A DNA stretch of 29,286 nucleotides from JAJDNH01 sp964552395 (lineage in GTDB: Bacteria; Acidobacteriota; Thermoanaerobaculia; Thermoanaerobaculales; Sulfomarinibacteraceae). Below, one piece after another: positions 1 to 6,858 of the stretch. The position numbers and the translations under genes were made by a program. The stretch spans positions 1 through 29,286 of the forward strand of contig CAZKGM010000042.1 of the NCBI GenBank assembly GCA_964552395.1, read 5' to 3'. The first letter of the stretch is position 1, and every line of letters begins with the position of its first letter. Under the pieces are notes generated by a model. The model had not been told where the DNA came from. It did not search any database and saw nothing but the letters and a program-made list of their open reading frames with translations.

Positions 1-48
1 CGCCGCCCCAAGGGCGGCCTTGCGCGCGCCTCGTCCTGTTGCTCTCAT
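1..48 (-). CDS. Start of an unidentified protein (partial, cut by window edge)
   Basis: An ATG on the minus strand at 48 is preceded by a strong ribosome binding site (GGAAGGAG, 8 nt spacer). It opens a frame of 16 codons that runs off the left edge, beginning MRATGRGARKAALG. The peptide is basic and alanine-rich and too short to identify. It lies downstream of the tRNA operon terminator on the same strand, so it probably has its own promoter in the 53-221 interval. The start is supported by the ribosome binding site only. Confidence 0.45.
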   Translation of the reverse strand, partial: MRATGRGARKAALGAA

Positions 49-134
49 GGTTTTCACTCCTTCCGTGGTCATAACTGCTACCGAAAGATCGCTGCGAACG
101 CTCCCCTTGAGCGCCAGAGCAGCGTCTCGGTTGC

Positions 135-148
135 AGGTCGATTGACCT
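135..148. promoter_or_regulatory. Small inverted repeat upstream of the edge gene (possible operator)
   Basis: The sequence AGGTC-gatt-GACCT is a perfect 5+5 inverted repeat about 90 bp upstream of the ATG at 48 and downstream of the tRNA terminator. It could be an operator for the edge gene. I see no convincing -35/-10 pair around it, so its role is only a guess. Apart from this repeat, the stretch 49-221 holds nothing I recognise. Confidence 0.2.
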
Positions 149-221
149 AACAAGGTTCGTTGTATCACCCTTTCCACACGTCAGCCCGGAAAGGCGCTCC
201 GGTGTGACCATCGTATGACCC

Positions 222-252
222 GAAAAACAAAGACCACCCCGGAGGGTGGTCT
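222..252 (-). terminator. Rho-independent terminator of the tRNA operon
   Basis: Read on the minus strand, a perfect 8-bp stem (AGACCACC / GGTGGTCT) with a short CCTCCG-type loop is followed directly by a T-rich tract (TTGTTTTT). It lies 17 nt after the CCA end of the last tRNA, as expected for the operon terminator. Confidence 0.88.
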
Positions 253-268
253 AACTCATTAAAAGAAA

Positions 269-345
269 TGGTGCGCCCGGCGCGATTCGAACGCGCGACC
301 TTCAGATCCGGAGTCTGACGCTCTATCCATCTGAGCCACGGGCGC
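269..345 (-). tRNA. tRNA-Arg (anticodon CCG)
   Basis: This is a 77-nt cloverleaf on the minus strand. The 7-bp acceptor stem is GCGCCCG/CGGGCGC with discriminator A and an encoded CCA. The D arm is GCTC/GAGC, the anticodon stem TCAGA/TCTGA with loop CTCCGGA (anticodon CCG, reading CGG), and the T arm GCGCG-TTCGAAT-CGCGC. It is the last of four co-transcribed tRNAs. Confidence 0.96.
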
Positions 346-349
346 ATGT

Positions 350-426
350 TGGGGTGGGCGATGGGACTCGAACCCACGGCCACAGGAGCCACAATCCTGT
401 GCTCTACCAGCTGAGCTACGCCCACC
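350..426 (-). tRNA. tRNA-His (anticodon GTG)
   Basis: This is a minus-strand cloverleaf with acceptor stem GTGGGCG/CGCCCAC and an encoded CCA. The anticodon loop is TTGTGGC (anticodon GTG) and the T loop is TTCGAGT. An extra 5' G (position 426) faces C73, the identity element recognised by histidyl-tRNA synthetase, so the 5' end is set to include it. Only 4 nt separate it from the tRNA-Arg(CCG) gene. Confidence 0.96.
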
Positions 427-439
427 GTATTGCCAGAGA

Positions 440-516
440 TGGTCCGCCTGAGAGGACTCGAACCTCTGACCCACGGATTAGAAGTCCGTTGCTCTATCCC
501 GCTGAGCTACAGGCGG
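440..516 (-). tRNA. tRNA-Arg (anticodon TCT)
   Basis: This is a minus-strand cloverleaf with acceptor stem CCGCCTG/CAGGCGG, discriminator A and encoded CCA. The anticodon stem is ACGGA/TCCGT with loop CTTCTAA (anticodon TCT, reading AGA). The T arm is AGAGG-TTCGAGT-CCTCT. It is the second gene of the tRNA operon. Confidence 0.96.
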
Positions 517-539
517 GTGGTTCGTGTCCGGCCTCGGGA

Positions 540-616
<77 letters not shown>

Positions 617-671
617 ATCTCAGGTTCCCACAGACCGTTTGCAAAGAGCCGCCGCCATTTGGCGAAGGATG

Positions 672-701
672 AGTATACGGAGCGTTTCGACGAGGTGTCA
701 A
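672..701 (-). promoter_or_regulatory. Near-consensus sigma-70 promoter of the tRNA operon
   Basis: On the minus strand there is a perfect -35 box TTGACA (701-696), an 18-bp spacer and a -10 box TATACT (677-672). The predicted start near 665 leaves a leader of about 50 nt before tRNA-Pro. The promoter sits only 27 bp beyond the rph stop codon, so the tRNA cluster can be transcribed on its own at high level as well as by read-through from rph. Confidence 0.85.
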
Positions 702-728
702 GAAAGCGGAGTGCCGTGGCCCCCCTGC

Positions 729-1475
729 TCACGGCAGAGTTACATCGAGGTCTCCCAGCGTCTCCTGCAACGCCAGCCGCTGCGCCGTCATCACCTGCTG
801 TGCGCCAAGCCAGCCCGCAGCCACCATGCGTGCCAGCTGCTCCTGTGAAAACGGAGCCCCCTCAGCGGTCCCCTGCGCCTCGACCAGGTCGCCGTCGCCG
901 GTGAACACGAGGCTCAGGTCCACGTCGCACTCGAAGTCCTCGCCGTAGTCGAGATCCACCCAGATCTCACCGCCGGTCAAACCGAGCGAGATCCCCGCAA
1001 TCTGCCGCACCAGGGGCCACTCGGCCAACATCCCCTGCTCCCGCATCCGTCCAAGGGCGATGCCCAGCGCCACCCAGGCGCCGGAGATCGAGGCCGTCCG
1101 CGTCGAGCCGTCCGCCTGCAGCACGTCACAGTCGACCTGCAGCGTCCGCTCACCGAGGAGATCTCGACGCACCGCGGCGCGCAGCGCACGGCCGATCAGA
1201 CGCTGGATCTCCTGGCTGCGGCCGGAAGGTCGCCCTCGGGTGACCTCGCGCTCGCAGCGGTCCTCGGTGGCACGCGGCAACATGGCGTACTCGGCCGTGA
1301 CCCAGCCCTCGCCGGTGCCACGCAGGAACGGCGCGGTGCGGTCCATCAGTGAAACGTTGCAGAGCACGACGGTGTCGCCGGCTCGATACAGCACGCTTCC
1401 TTCCGGATAGCGGATGAAGCCGGTCTCGATGACCACGGGGCGGATCGCTTCCGCCGCCCTTCCGTCCGGTCGCAT
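729..1475 (-). CDS. rph: Ribonuclease PH (tRNA nucleotidyltransferase)
   Basis: This is a phosphate-dependent 3'-5' exoribonuclease that trims the 3' ends of tRNA precursors; the active form is a hexameric ring. The 248-residue protein has the usual family length. It opens with the family hallmark MRPDGR and has the PH-domain run GTGEGWVTAEYAMLPRAT, then the ITRGRPSGRSQEIQRLIGR-like phosphate and tRNA binding stretch (here VTRGRPSGRSQEIQRLIGR). The later motif DCDVLQADGSTRTASISGA is also intact. A strong ribosome binding site (GAGGAGG) lies 4 nt before the ATG. It sits directly upstream of a tRNA operon on the same strand and downstream of murI, an arrangement like the racE-gerM-rph cluster of Bacillus, although a repeat element now separates it from murI. 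Confidence 0.97.
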   Translation of the reverse strand: MRPDGRAAEAIRPVVIETGFIRYPEGSVLYRAGDTVVLCNVSLMDRTAPFLRGTGEGWVTAEYAMLPRATEDRCEREVTRGRPSGRSQEIQRLIGRALRAAVRRDLLGERTLQVDCDVLQADGSTRTASISGAWVALGIALGRMREQGMLAEWPLVRQIAGISLGLTGGEIWVDLDYGEDFECDVDLSLVFTGDGDLVEAQGTAEGAPFSQEQLARMVAAGWLGAQQVMTAQRLALQETLGDLDVTLP

Positions 1476-1520
1476 TGGTCCTCCTCACTTCCCAGATCGG
1501 CCCGCGGGTACGGGCCCGTC

Positions 1521-1526
1521 AGTATA
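1521..1526 (-). promoter_or_regulatory. rph: Possible -10 box for rph
   Basis: TATACT on the minus strand lies 45 nt upstream of the rph ATG and 4 bp from the end of the adjoining repeat element. The -35 region would fall inside the element, where no TTGACA-like hexamer is seen at 16-18 bp, so this call rests on the -10 alone. Confidence 0.35.
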
Positions 1527-1530
1527 GCGT

Positions 1531-1738
1531 GGACGGACTTAACCACGGATTTCACGGATTTCACGGATTTTCTAAGAGGGCGGCAGAAGCTCCTGTCGGG
1601 CACGGGGTGGCCTGAGCCGTCCGACATGAGGCTGGTGGCACCGGGCACCGCAAACAGCCGTCTGTCTTCCCCTTCTAATCTGTGTCATCCGTGTAATCCG
1701 TGGTTTCTCTTTCATGCAACCCGTGGCTAAGTCCGTCC
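1531..1738. repeat. MITE-like repeat element, copy 1 (CCACGGATT family)
   Basis: This 208-bp element is bounded by 18-bp terminal inverted repeats (GGACGGACTTAACCACGG at 1531-1548, and its complement at 1721-1738, 17 of 18 matching). Inside, a 27-nt arm made of repeated CACGGATT units (1543-1569) pairs with a complementary arm (1677-1703, 23 of 27 matching) across a loop of 107 nt. There is no transposase frame. The right end overlaps the 3' end of murI and supplies its stop codon. A second copy lies at 4969-5190. Repeats of this CCACGGATTNCACGGATT type are common in metagenome-derived genomes, where they yield spurious peptides such as TTDYTDDTD. Confidence 0.72.
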
Positions 1739-2557
1739 TCCGGGGCGGGTATCGCGGACGTCCACCAGCTCGAGGTGCTCGGGGACATCTCCGAGGATCG
1801 CCCGGGCCACACGCAGGAAGTTCTCGGACGCGTCGGTGAGGTGGATGAAGACCTCTCCCCCGCCCGGTGCGGTGTCCAGGCGCCCAACGTGGTCGCCGGC
1901 CACGGCCTCCGCAACCGAGGAGGCCGAGTCGATCAGACGAACCTGTGCTCCCACCACCCGCTCAAGGGAAGGACGGAGAAGGGGGTAGTGGGTGCAGCCG
2001 AGGATCAACGCCTCGGCGCCCCAGTCCAGCAACGGGCCGAGGTAGTGGCGGGCCACCTGGTCGGTGACGGGGTGATCCCCCCAACCCTCCTCCGCCAGCG
2101 GAACGAAGAGCGGGCAGGCGGCGGCCCTGATTTCTACCCCACCGTCGAGGCGCGCGAGCGCTCGCTGGTAGGACTCGGAGCGGATGGTTCCCTCGGTGCC
2201 GACAACCGCGACCCGCCGCACGCCGAGACCGAGGGCGGTGCGCACCCCCGGCTCGACCACGCCGATCACCGGTACGGGTGAAGCCGACGTGACCTCGTCG
2301 AGGGCGTAGGAGGTGGCCGTGTTGCACGCGACAACCAGCAGCTTGACCCCGTGCTCGATCAGGTACCCGGCGGCGTTGAGAGCATAGTGCCGGACCGTGG
2401 CAGCAGACTTGGTGCCATAGGGCAGGCGGGCGGTGTCGCCGAGGTAAAGGAAGGACTCCGCGGGCAGGCGCCGGCGCAGTGCGCGCAGAACGGTCAGCCC
2501 CCCCACCCCGGAGTCAAAGATGCCGATCGGCTCGTGGGCCCCGATCCGCTCCCTCAT
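1727..2557 (-). CDS. murI: Glutamate racemase
   Basis: It converts L-glutamate to D-glutamate for peptidoglycan precursors, a cytoplasmic cofactor-independent reaction using two cysteines. The 276-residue protein carries the family motifs IGIFDSGVGGLTVLRAL near the N-terminus, YLGDTARLPYGTKS, the first catalytic cysteine in VVACNTATSYAL and the second in LILGCTHYPLL. The ATG is chosen at the 4-nt ATGA overlap with the upstream GerMN gene; longer frames extend into that gene and lack family sequence. The last residues (GRT) and the TAG stop are encoded by the terminal repeat of the adjacent element, so the original C-terminus was probably slightly different. It is third in an amidase-gerMN-murI operon, all cell-wall or envelope functions. 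Confidence 0.96.
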   Translation of the reverse strand: MRERIGAHEPIGIFDSGVGGLTVLRALRRRLPAESFLYLGDTARLPYGTKSAATVRHYALNAAGYLIEHGVKLLVVACNTATSYALDEVTSASPVPVIGVVEPGVRTALGLGVRRVAVVGTEGTIRSESYQRALARLDGGVEIRAAACPLFVPLAEEGWGDHPVTDQVARHYLGPLLDWGAEALILGCTHYPLLRPSLERVVGAQVRLIDSASSVAEAVAGDHVGRLDTAPGGGEVFIHLTDASENFLRVARAILGDVPEHLELVDVRDTRPGGRT

Positions 2558-3108
2558 GAGGCCGCAATCAGTCCCTTGTTCAGCCCGAGGGGAGCGGACA
2601 GGTCGAGGTGACCGGTCAGCGTCGGCACCTCGTGGCCGCCGAACAGGATCTGCACTCCGACCAGGTCGGGACAGTTGAGGAGGATGGAGTCGACGATCCC
2701 GTAAGCCAGGACGAGCTCGGTGTTGCTGCCCTCGAGGCGATGGTCCGGCGGGCTCAGGTCGACAAAAGCATGGCCGTCGGCATCGATGAAGACGTCCAGG
2801 AGCTGGGCCTCGTACGGCACCACGGGGAGCAGCGGTCCGGTTGGACCGGCGAGAATCTCGTGCACCACTGCCCGCACCCGCTCGTCCGTCTCGGCCGGCA
2901 GCGACACCATGTGCAGCTCGGGATGTAGCAGCCCGTCGCGGCCCAAGAAGAGCAGCATCACCTTCTGCTCGGGCGCCGGGGTCGGCGTCGGCAGCACACC
3001 GGGCGCCACCGCCTCGCCGCCGCCTCCGCCACCTGAGCGCAGAACCAGATACAAGATCACGACAAGTGAAGCCAGCGCCACCGCGATGAGGCCGACCCGG
3101 CGGTTCAT
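2554..3108 (-). CDS. GerMN-domain protein, membrane anchored
   Basis: This 184-residue protein has an N-terminal membrane segment or uncleaved signal (residues about 5-24). A glycine run and a proline/threonine-rich linker (about 26-48) follow, then one GerMN domain with pattern LFLGRDGLLHPELHMVSLP, a central RAVVHEILAGP helix and VFIDADGHAFVDLSP. In Bacillus, GerM has two such domains and acts in sporulation and germination, but single-domain forms occur in non-sporulating bacteria, where the role is uncertain and presumably linked to peptidoglycan. Both ends overlap neighbours by 4 nt (ATGA), with the amidase upstream and murI downstream, so translation of all three is coupled. The GerM-MurI-RNase PH neighbourhood is conserved in several phyla. 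Confidence 0.85.
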   Translation of the reverse strand: MNRRVGLIAVALASLVVILYLVLRSGGGGGGEAVAPGVLPTPTPAPEQKVMLLFLGRDGLLHPELHMVSLPAETDERVRAVVHEILAGPTGPLLPVVPYEAQLLDVFIDADGHAFVDLSPPDHRLEGSNTELVLAYGIVDSILLNCPDLVGVQILFGGHEVPTLTGHLDLSAPLGLNKGLIAAS

Positions 3109-4541
3109 GGGGCCGACCGCAGGAAGCCCTCGATACCGCTGGCGATCGCCGCAGCCAGCCGCTGTTGGTAGCCGCTGTCGGCCAGCTGCTTGGCCTCGCG
3201 CGCATTGGACAGGAAACCCACCTCCACGAGCACCGCCGGCATCGTCGCACCCTTCAGCACCACGAACGGGGCCTGCTTGACGCCCCGGTCGGGAAGGTTG
3301 AGGAGTGTGTTGAGCTGCTGCTGGACATCGAGTGCCAGGCGTGCGCTCTCGTTGAGAATCTCGGCCTGCGCCATGTCCCAGAGGATGAGATCGAGCTTGG
3401 AGTCGCCGTTGCTGTCGGCGCCGTGAGCGGCGTTCTCGAGCCGCGCCGCCGCCGCGGCATCCTCGTCGCTCGCCTTGTCGAGGCTCATGTAGTAGGTCTC
3501 GGCGCCTCGCGCCGAGGTCGCCCGCGACGCATTGGCGTGCAGAGAGACAAACACCGTCGCATCGAGACGGTTGGCGAGCGCGGTGCGATCCGTCAGGGCC
3601 CTGGTTTGGTCGCCGTCACGGGTCAACCGCACGGCATAGCCGCGCGCCAAGAGGTCCTTGGCCAGACGCTCGGCTACCGCCAGCGTGAGGTCCTTTTCCG
3701 CCATCCCGACCGCTGACTCGGCACCGGTATCCTCGCCTCCGTGACCCGGGTCGATGACGACCAAGGGCATCGCCCGCCGCCGTTGGGGGAGCAGGGGCGC
3801 CGGGGTGGGCGTGGGCGGCCGCTTGCCGACCTCCAGAATGATCCGTGAAGGTGCTTCGAGTCCGTGCCACGACAGAACGGCGACACCGTCCGTAAGGCTG
3901 ATGTCCAGGTCCTGTTTGCGGGCCGTCACCGCCCGCACTCTTCGCGACCGCAGAGGGAAGGTCGTGTCCAGCTGTGGCGTGGCGTCCGCGAAGTGAACCA
4001 CGGCGGTGCCCGGAGAGTCCTCTCGGACCTCCGCCTTCGCCACTCGTGAGAGGGTGATGACCAGGGTCGTGGTAGCGCCAAAGTCGGCCGCCGCCGCCCG
4101 CACGCCGACCACATCCGGGAACCTGGCACCCTCGACAATCCGGTAACCTTCGGACTCATTCTCCAGGTGGAAGCCGAGCGGACTCAGCAGCACTCGTTCG
4201 AGGAACTCCACCGACACCGCCACGCCGCCAGGTGAGGCCACGGGAGCGTCGGCGACCTCCTCCAACTGGTCGTCAACCAGCACGTGTCGCTGGTCGGGGG
4301 CGAACTGGATCATGTGGTCGCCGAACTGGACACCGTACGTGCCGGCGGCCGGCGAATAGGCCGCCTCGGCCCCGAGCAGCTTCAGAATCGGCACGACCTC
4401 GACCCTCGTCCCCACCCGCGGAACCGAGACCGCGTTGCCGCGAAACTCGAACGTGACCGAACCACCCTGCGCGGCCGCCGGTAGCGGTGCGAGCAGGGTG
4501 GCGATCAGCAGAGCTCGAGAGCAGTAGTCGCGTCGTCGCAT
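3105..4541 (-). CDS. N-acetylmuramoyl-L-alanine amidase (AmiC/CwlD type)
   Basis: This is a zinc hydrolase that cuts the amide bond between MurNAc and the stem peptide, acting in the periplasm. It has 478 residues: a signal peptide (1-24, ending AAAQ), a copper-amine-oxidase-like/AMIN-type N-terminal region (about 25-260), a TPTPAP linker, and an Amidase_3 domain (about 285-475). Visible active-site motifs are VIDPGHGGEDTG (first Zn histidine), the glutamate in AEKDLTLAVA, the histidine in SLHANAS, and the catalytic glutamate in VLVEVGFLSN. The ATG sits only 8 nt after the tmRNA CCA end, behind a T7 run, with no Shine-Dalgarno. A longer frame would run back into the tmRNA and is rejected because the signal peptide starts here. 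The stop overlaps the GerMN start (ATGA). Confidence 0.92.
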   Translation of the reverse strand: MRRRDYCSRALLIATLLAPLPAAAQGGSVTFEFRGNAVSVPRVGTRVEVVPILKLLGAEAAYSPAAGTYGVQFGDHMIQFAPDQRHVLVDDQLEEVADAPVASPGGVAVSVEFLERVLLSPLGFHLENESEGYRIVEGARFPDVVGVRAAAADFGATTTLVITLSRVAKAEVREDSPGTAVVHFADATPQLDTTFPLRSRRVRAVTARKQDLDISLTDGVAVLSWHGLEAPSRIILEVGKRPPTPTPAPLLPQRRRAMPLVVIDPGHGGEDTGAESAVGMAEKDLTLAVAERLAKDLLARGYAVRLTRDGDQTRALTDRTALANRLDATVFVSLHANASRATSARGAETYYMSLDKASDEDAAAAARLENAAHGADSNGDSKLDLILWDMAQAEILNESARLALDVQQQLNTLLNLPDRGVKQAPFVVLKGATMPAVLVEVGFLSNAREAKQLADSGYQQRLAAAIASGIEGFLRSAP

Positions 4542-4549
4542 AAAAAAAC

Positions 4550-4897
4550 TGGTGGAGGCGGTGGGAGTCGAACCCACGTCCGAGAAACTCCGGCCGACGG
4601 TGTCTCCGTGCGCAGCTCGCCGCATTTTTCTCGTCCCTCGGGTGGACGACGAGCTCCCCTCCCTCGGGACCAGCCCGTGAGTCTTAGCTGCCGCTTCCGG
4701 GCGCCACGGCAGAGCATCCCGCCAAACGTCGCCGGGCCCAGACCGGCGGGCGGAGCCTCGGGCCCGGCGTGGCTACTTACGCAGCCAGAGCGTAGTCTGC
4801 GTTGGCAGCTATGTGGTTCCACCTGTTTTACGAGGCGGTGGACCTCGGCACGCTGCCGACGGCCGGACTTGTTCCCCGTCGAACCCGGTACGCCCCC
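4550..4897 (-). ncRNA. ssrA: Transfer-messenger RNA (tmRNA)
   Basis: This 348-nt gene rescues stalled ribosomes and tags the nascent protein for proteolysis with SmpB. The 5' end GGGGGCGTACCGGGTTCGAC and the 3' end with T arm GTGGG-TTCGACT-CCCAC, acceptor strand CGCCTCC, discriminator A and encoded CCA form the tRNA-like domain, with one G-U pair in the acceptor stem. The internal tag frame (4809-4777) reads AANADYALAA followed by TAA, with the typical YALAA protease-recognition end. The GC-rich pseudoknot region lies between the tag and the 3' domain. A G plus T7 follows the CCA directly and then the amidase ATG, so precursor trimming and partial termination occur right at the next gene's start. 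Confidence 0.97.
4777..4809 (-). other. ssrA: tmRNA proteolysis-tag reading frame
   Basis: Ten codons and a TAA stop begin at the GCT resume codon: AANADYALAA. The two C-terminal alanines preceded by leucine are the signal read by ClpXP/ClpAP-type proteases. Confidence 0.93.
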
Positions 4898-4915
4898 GGA
4901 TCCACGGACACACTC

Positions 4916-4924
4916 ATTGTATCA
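4916..4924 (-). promoter_or_regulatory. ssrA: Extended -10 promoter of ssrA
   Basis: On the minus strand, TGATACAAT (extended TG plus -10 TACAAT at 4921-4916) lies about 19 nt before the mature tmRNA 5' end. This would place the start of transcription near 4909. No good -35 is seen, which is common for extended -10 promoters. Confidence 0.5.
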
Positions 4925-4968
4925 CCGGGCGCCCACCTCCGCACCAGAGAAACTAGGCAGAAGAGGCA

Positions 4969-5190
4969 CCACGGATTACACGGATTGCACGGATAGAAAA
5001 GAAGAGACAACAAGGAGTCTGCTTGCAGCCCCACGCGCCGGACCCCGCGACTTCCAGCTTAGAGTACCCCGTGCTTGGCAGCAGCTAACGCCGCCTTCCC
5101 TGGATAATCTGTGAAATCCGTGAAACCCGTGGTTCTTCTTGGGTTCAATCCGTGGTTTCTCCTCCTTGAAATCCGTGGTGAGGTCCGTCC
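4969..5190. repeat. MITE-like repeat element, copy 2 (CCACGGATT family)
   Basis: The left arm (4969-4994), of CACGGATT-like units, pairs with a right arm (5107-5132), 22 of 26 positions complementary, across a loop of 112 nt. The loop sequence is unrelated to that of copy 1 (107 nt). To the right, two further ATCCGTGG units lead to an end (5173-5190) matching the right terminus of copy 1 at 15 of 18 positions (ending GTCCGTCC). The matching GGACGGAC left end of copy 1 is absent here. No coding frame is credible. The right end abuts the comM promoter, whose -35 starts 6 bp further on. Confidence 0.68.
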
Positions 5191-5195
5191 TTCGC

Positions 5196-5224
5196 TTGAC
5201 CCAAATGTCTGTGGGTCGTAAGAT
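5196..5224 (+). promoter_or_regulatory. Sigma-70 promoter of comM
   Basis: The -35 box is TTGACC (5196-5201), the spacer 17 bp and the -10 box TAAGAT (5219-5224), with a predicted start near 5231 and a leader of about 33 nt. An inverted repeat GTGGGT-N14-ACCCAC (5211-5236) straddles the -10 and the start point and could be an operator. Confidence 0.72.
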
Positions 5225-5240
5225 GCTTGCACCCACCACG

Positions 5241-5260
5241 CTGCTCCTGGAAAGGAGCGG
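5241..5260 (+). promoter_or_regulatory. Hairpin covering the comM ribosome binding site
   Basis: CTGCTCC and GGAGCGG can form a 7-bp stem (one G-U pair) with a 6-nt loop. The 3' strand contains the Shine-Dalgarno GGAG, 6 nt before the ATG at 5264, so folding would hide it. This is a candidate translational control element, seen in sequence only. Confidence 0.4.
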
Positions 5261-5263
5261 AAC

Positions 5264-6814
5264 ATGCTCGCCAAGGTTCTCGGCGCGACCCCGTGTGGCG
5301 TCGGTGCGTTGTTCGTCACGGTGGAGGTCGATCGTCTCCACGCCACCCTCCCTTCAGTGACAGTGGTCGGATTGCCGGACACTGCGGTCCGAGAGGCGCG
5401 TGAGCGCATCTTCGCCGCCATTCGTCATCTCGGTCACCACGCCGAGCCCGCCAACATCGTCATCAACCTGTCGCCGGCCGACGAGAAGAAGGAAGGGGCC
5501 TCCCTCGATCTGGCGATGGCCGCCGGCCTTCTCGCGACCGCCGGCGAGCTGCCCCCGATTCCCCTCCACGTGCTCCTCCTCGGAGAGCTGTCGCTGGAGG
5601 GCCACCTGCTGCCCGTGCGCGGCGTCCTGCCCGTGGTTCTGGCGGCGCGCGATCGCGGTGTCGAGGACGTCATCGTGCCGCGGCGCAACGCGAACGAGGC
5701 GGCGGCCGTCGAGGGAATCCGGGTCCGTGCAGCAGAAACCCTCGGAGCCGTCGTCGCGCACCTCCGGGGAGAGCACGACCTGCCCCCGCTGGAACCGGCC
5801 CGATCGGCCCCGGCCGCCCGTGCCGCCATCGCGCCGGACCTGTCCGAGGTGGTCGGGCAGGAGCATGCCAAGCGGGCCCTCGAGGTTGCGGCGGCCGGCG
5901 GTCATCACATCCTGCTCGTCGGCCCCCCCGGCAGCGGCAAGTCAATGCTGGCGCGCCGCTTGCCCGGAGTCCTACCGCCCTTGAGCCCCGCCGAGGCTCT
6001 GGAGACGACCTGCGTCTACTCGGTCTCGACGCGCGCGCCACGACCGGTGGGACTACTCGACCGGCGGCCGTTTCGAGCCCCTCACCACACGATCTCAGCC
6101 GCGGCCTTGATCGGAGGCGGCACCAACCCCCAACCCGGTGAGGTCTCTCTCGCCCACAACGGCGTTCTCTTTCTCGACGAGCTCACGGAGTTCCGACGCG
6201 ACGTGCTCGAGTCTCTTCGCCAGCCGGTTGAGGACGGCCGGGTCACCATCGCTCGCGCCCGCAGTGCCCTGACCTTCCCGTCGCGGTTCCAGCTCGTGGC
6301 GGCCGCCAACCCTTGCCCGTGCGGGCACCTCGGCGACACACAGAAGACCTGCACCTGCACCCCGACCGCTGTGGCGCGCTACCGGGCCAGGCTCTCGGGC
6401 CCTCTGCTCGACCGCCTGGATCTGCAGGTCCAGGTACCGGCCGTACCGTGGCGGGACCTTTCCGGAGACCGCCGCGGCGAGCCTTCGGCCGTCGTGGCAC
6501 AGCGGGTCGCCGCAGCCCGATCGTGCCAGCAAGAACGGCTGGGGCCCTCGGGTCTCACCTGCAACGCACAGATGGGACCCCGCCTCCTCAGTCGCTGGGC
6601 ACGTCCCGGCGATGCCGGTGGCCGCCTACTCGAACGCGCCGCCGCATCGCTCGGCCTGTCCGCGCGCGCCTATCACAGGATCCTCAGGGTTTCCCGCACG
6701 ATCGCCGACCTGGCCGGTGATGAGGACATCCGCGCGCACCACATCGCCGAAGCGATCTCGTACCGCATGCTGGACCGGCAGCAGGCAATACCGGCGGCCG
6801 CGGCGAACGGATGA
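5264..6814 (+). CDS. comM: YifB/ComM family Mg chelatase-like AAA+ ATPase
   Basis: This is a 516-residue member of the ComM/YifB family. In Vibrio and other competent bacteria ComM is a hexameric helicase that promotes branch migration during integration of transformed DNA; a similar role here is inferred. The N-terminal ChlI-like domain (about 20-145) contains VVGLPDTAVREARERI and NLSPADEKKEGASLDLAMA. The AAA+ domain follows, with VVGQEHAKRALEVAAAGGHH, Walker A GPPGSGKS, Walker B GVLFLDEL and the zinc-like CPCGHLGDTQKTCTC cluster. The C-terminal lid has the usual LSARAYHRILRVSRTIADL stretch. It starts at the ATG behind AAAGGAG. It is transcribed away from ssrA and followed 35-56 nt later by the cyclase-like gene. 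Confidence 0.93.
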   Translation: MLAKVLGATPCGVGALFVTVEVDRLHATLPSVTVVGLPDTAVREARERIFAAIRHLGHHAEPANIVINLSPADEKKEGASLDLAMAAGLLATAGELPPIPLHVLLLGELSLEGHLLPVRGVLPVVLAARDRGVEDVIVPRRNANEAAAVEGIRVRAAETLGAVVAHLRGEHDLPPLEPARSAPAARAAIAPDLSEVVGQEHAKRALEVAAAGGHHILLVGPPGSGKSMLARRLPGVLPPLSPAEALETTCVYSVSTRAPRPVGLLDRRPFRAPHHTISAAALIGGGTNPQPGEVSLAHNGVLFLDELTEFRRDVLESLRQPVEDGRVTIARARSALTFPSRFQLVAAANPCPCGHLGDTQKTCTCTPTAVARYRARLSGPLLDRLDLQVQVPAVPWRDLSGDRRGEPSAVVAQRVAAARSCQQERLGPSGLTCNAQMGPRLLSRWARPGDAGGRLLERAAASLGLSARAYHRILRVSRTIADLAGDEDIRAHHIAEAISYRMLDRQQAIPAAAANG

Positions 6815-6858
6815 GGCAATCCGAGCAGACCTGGCCGTGTCACGCGTGAGTGAAGCTC

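Noticed and set aside
1675..1914. Small frame giving a TTDYTDDTD peptide
   Set aside because: It is an artefact of the CCACGGATT repeat and the opposite frame of murI.
4542..4625. Longer N-terminus for the amidase reaching back into 4625
   Set aside because: The extra 28 codons are the tmRNA 3' domain; the signal peptide starts at the ATG at 4541.
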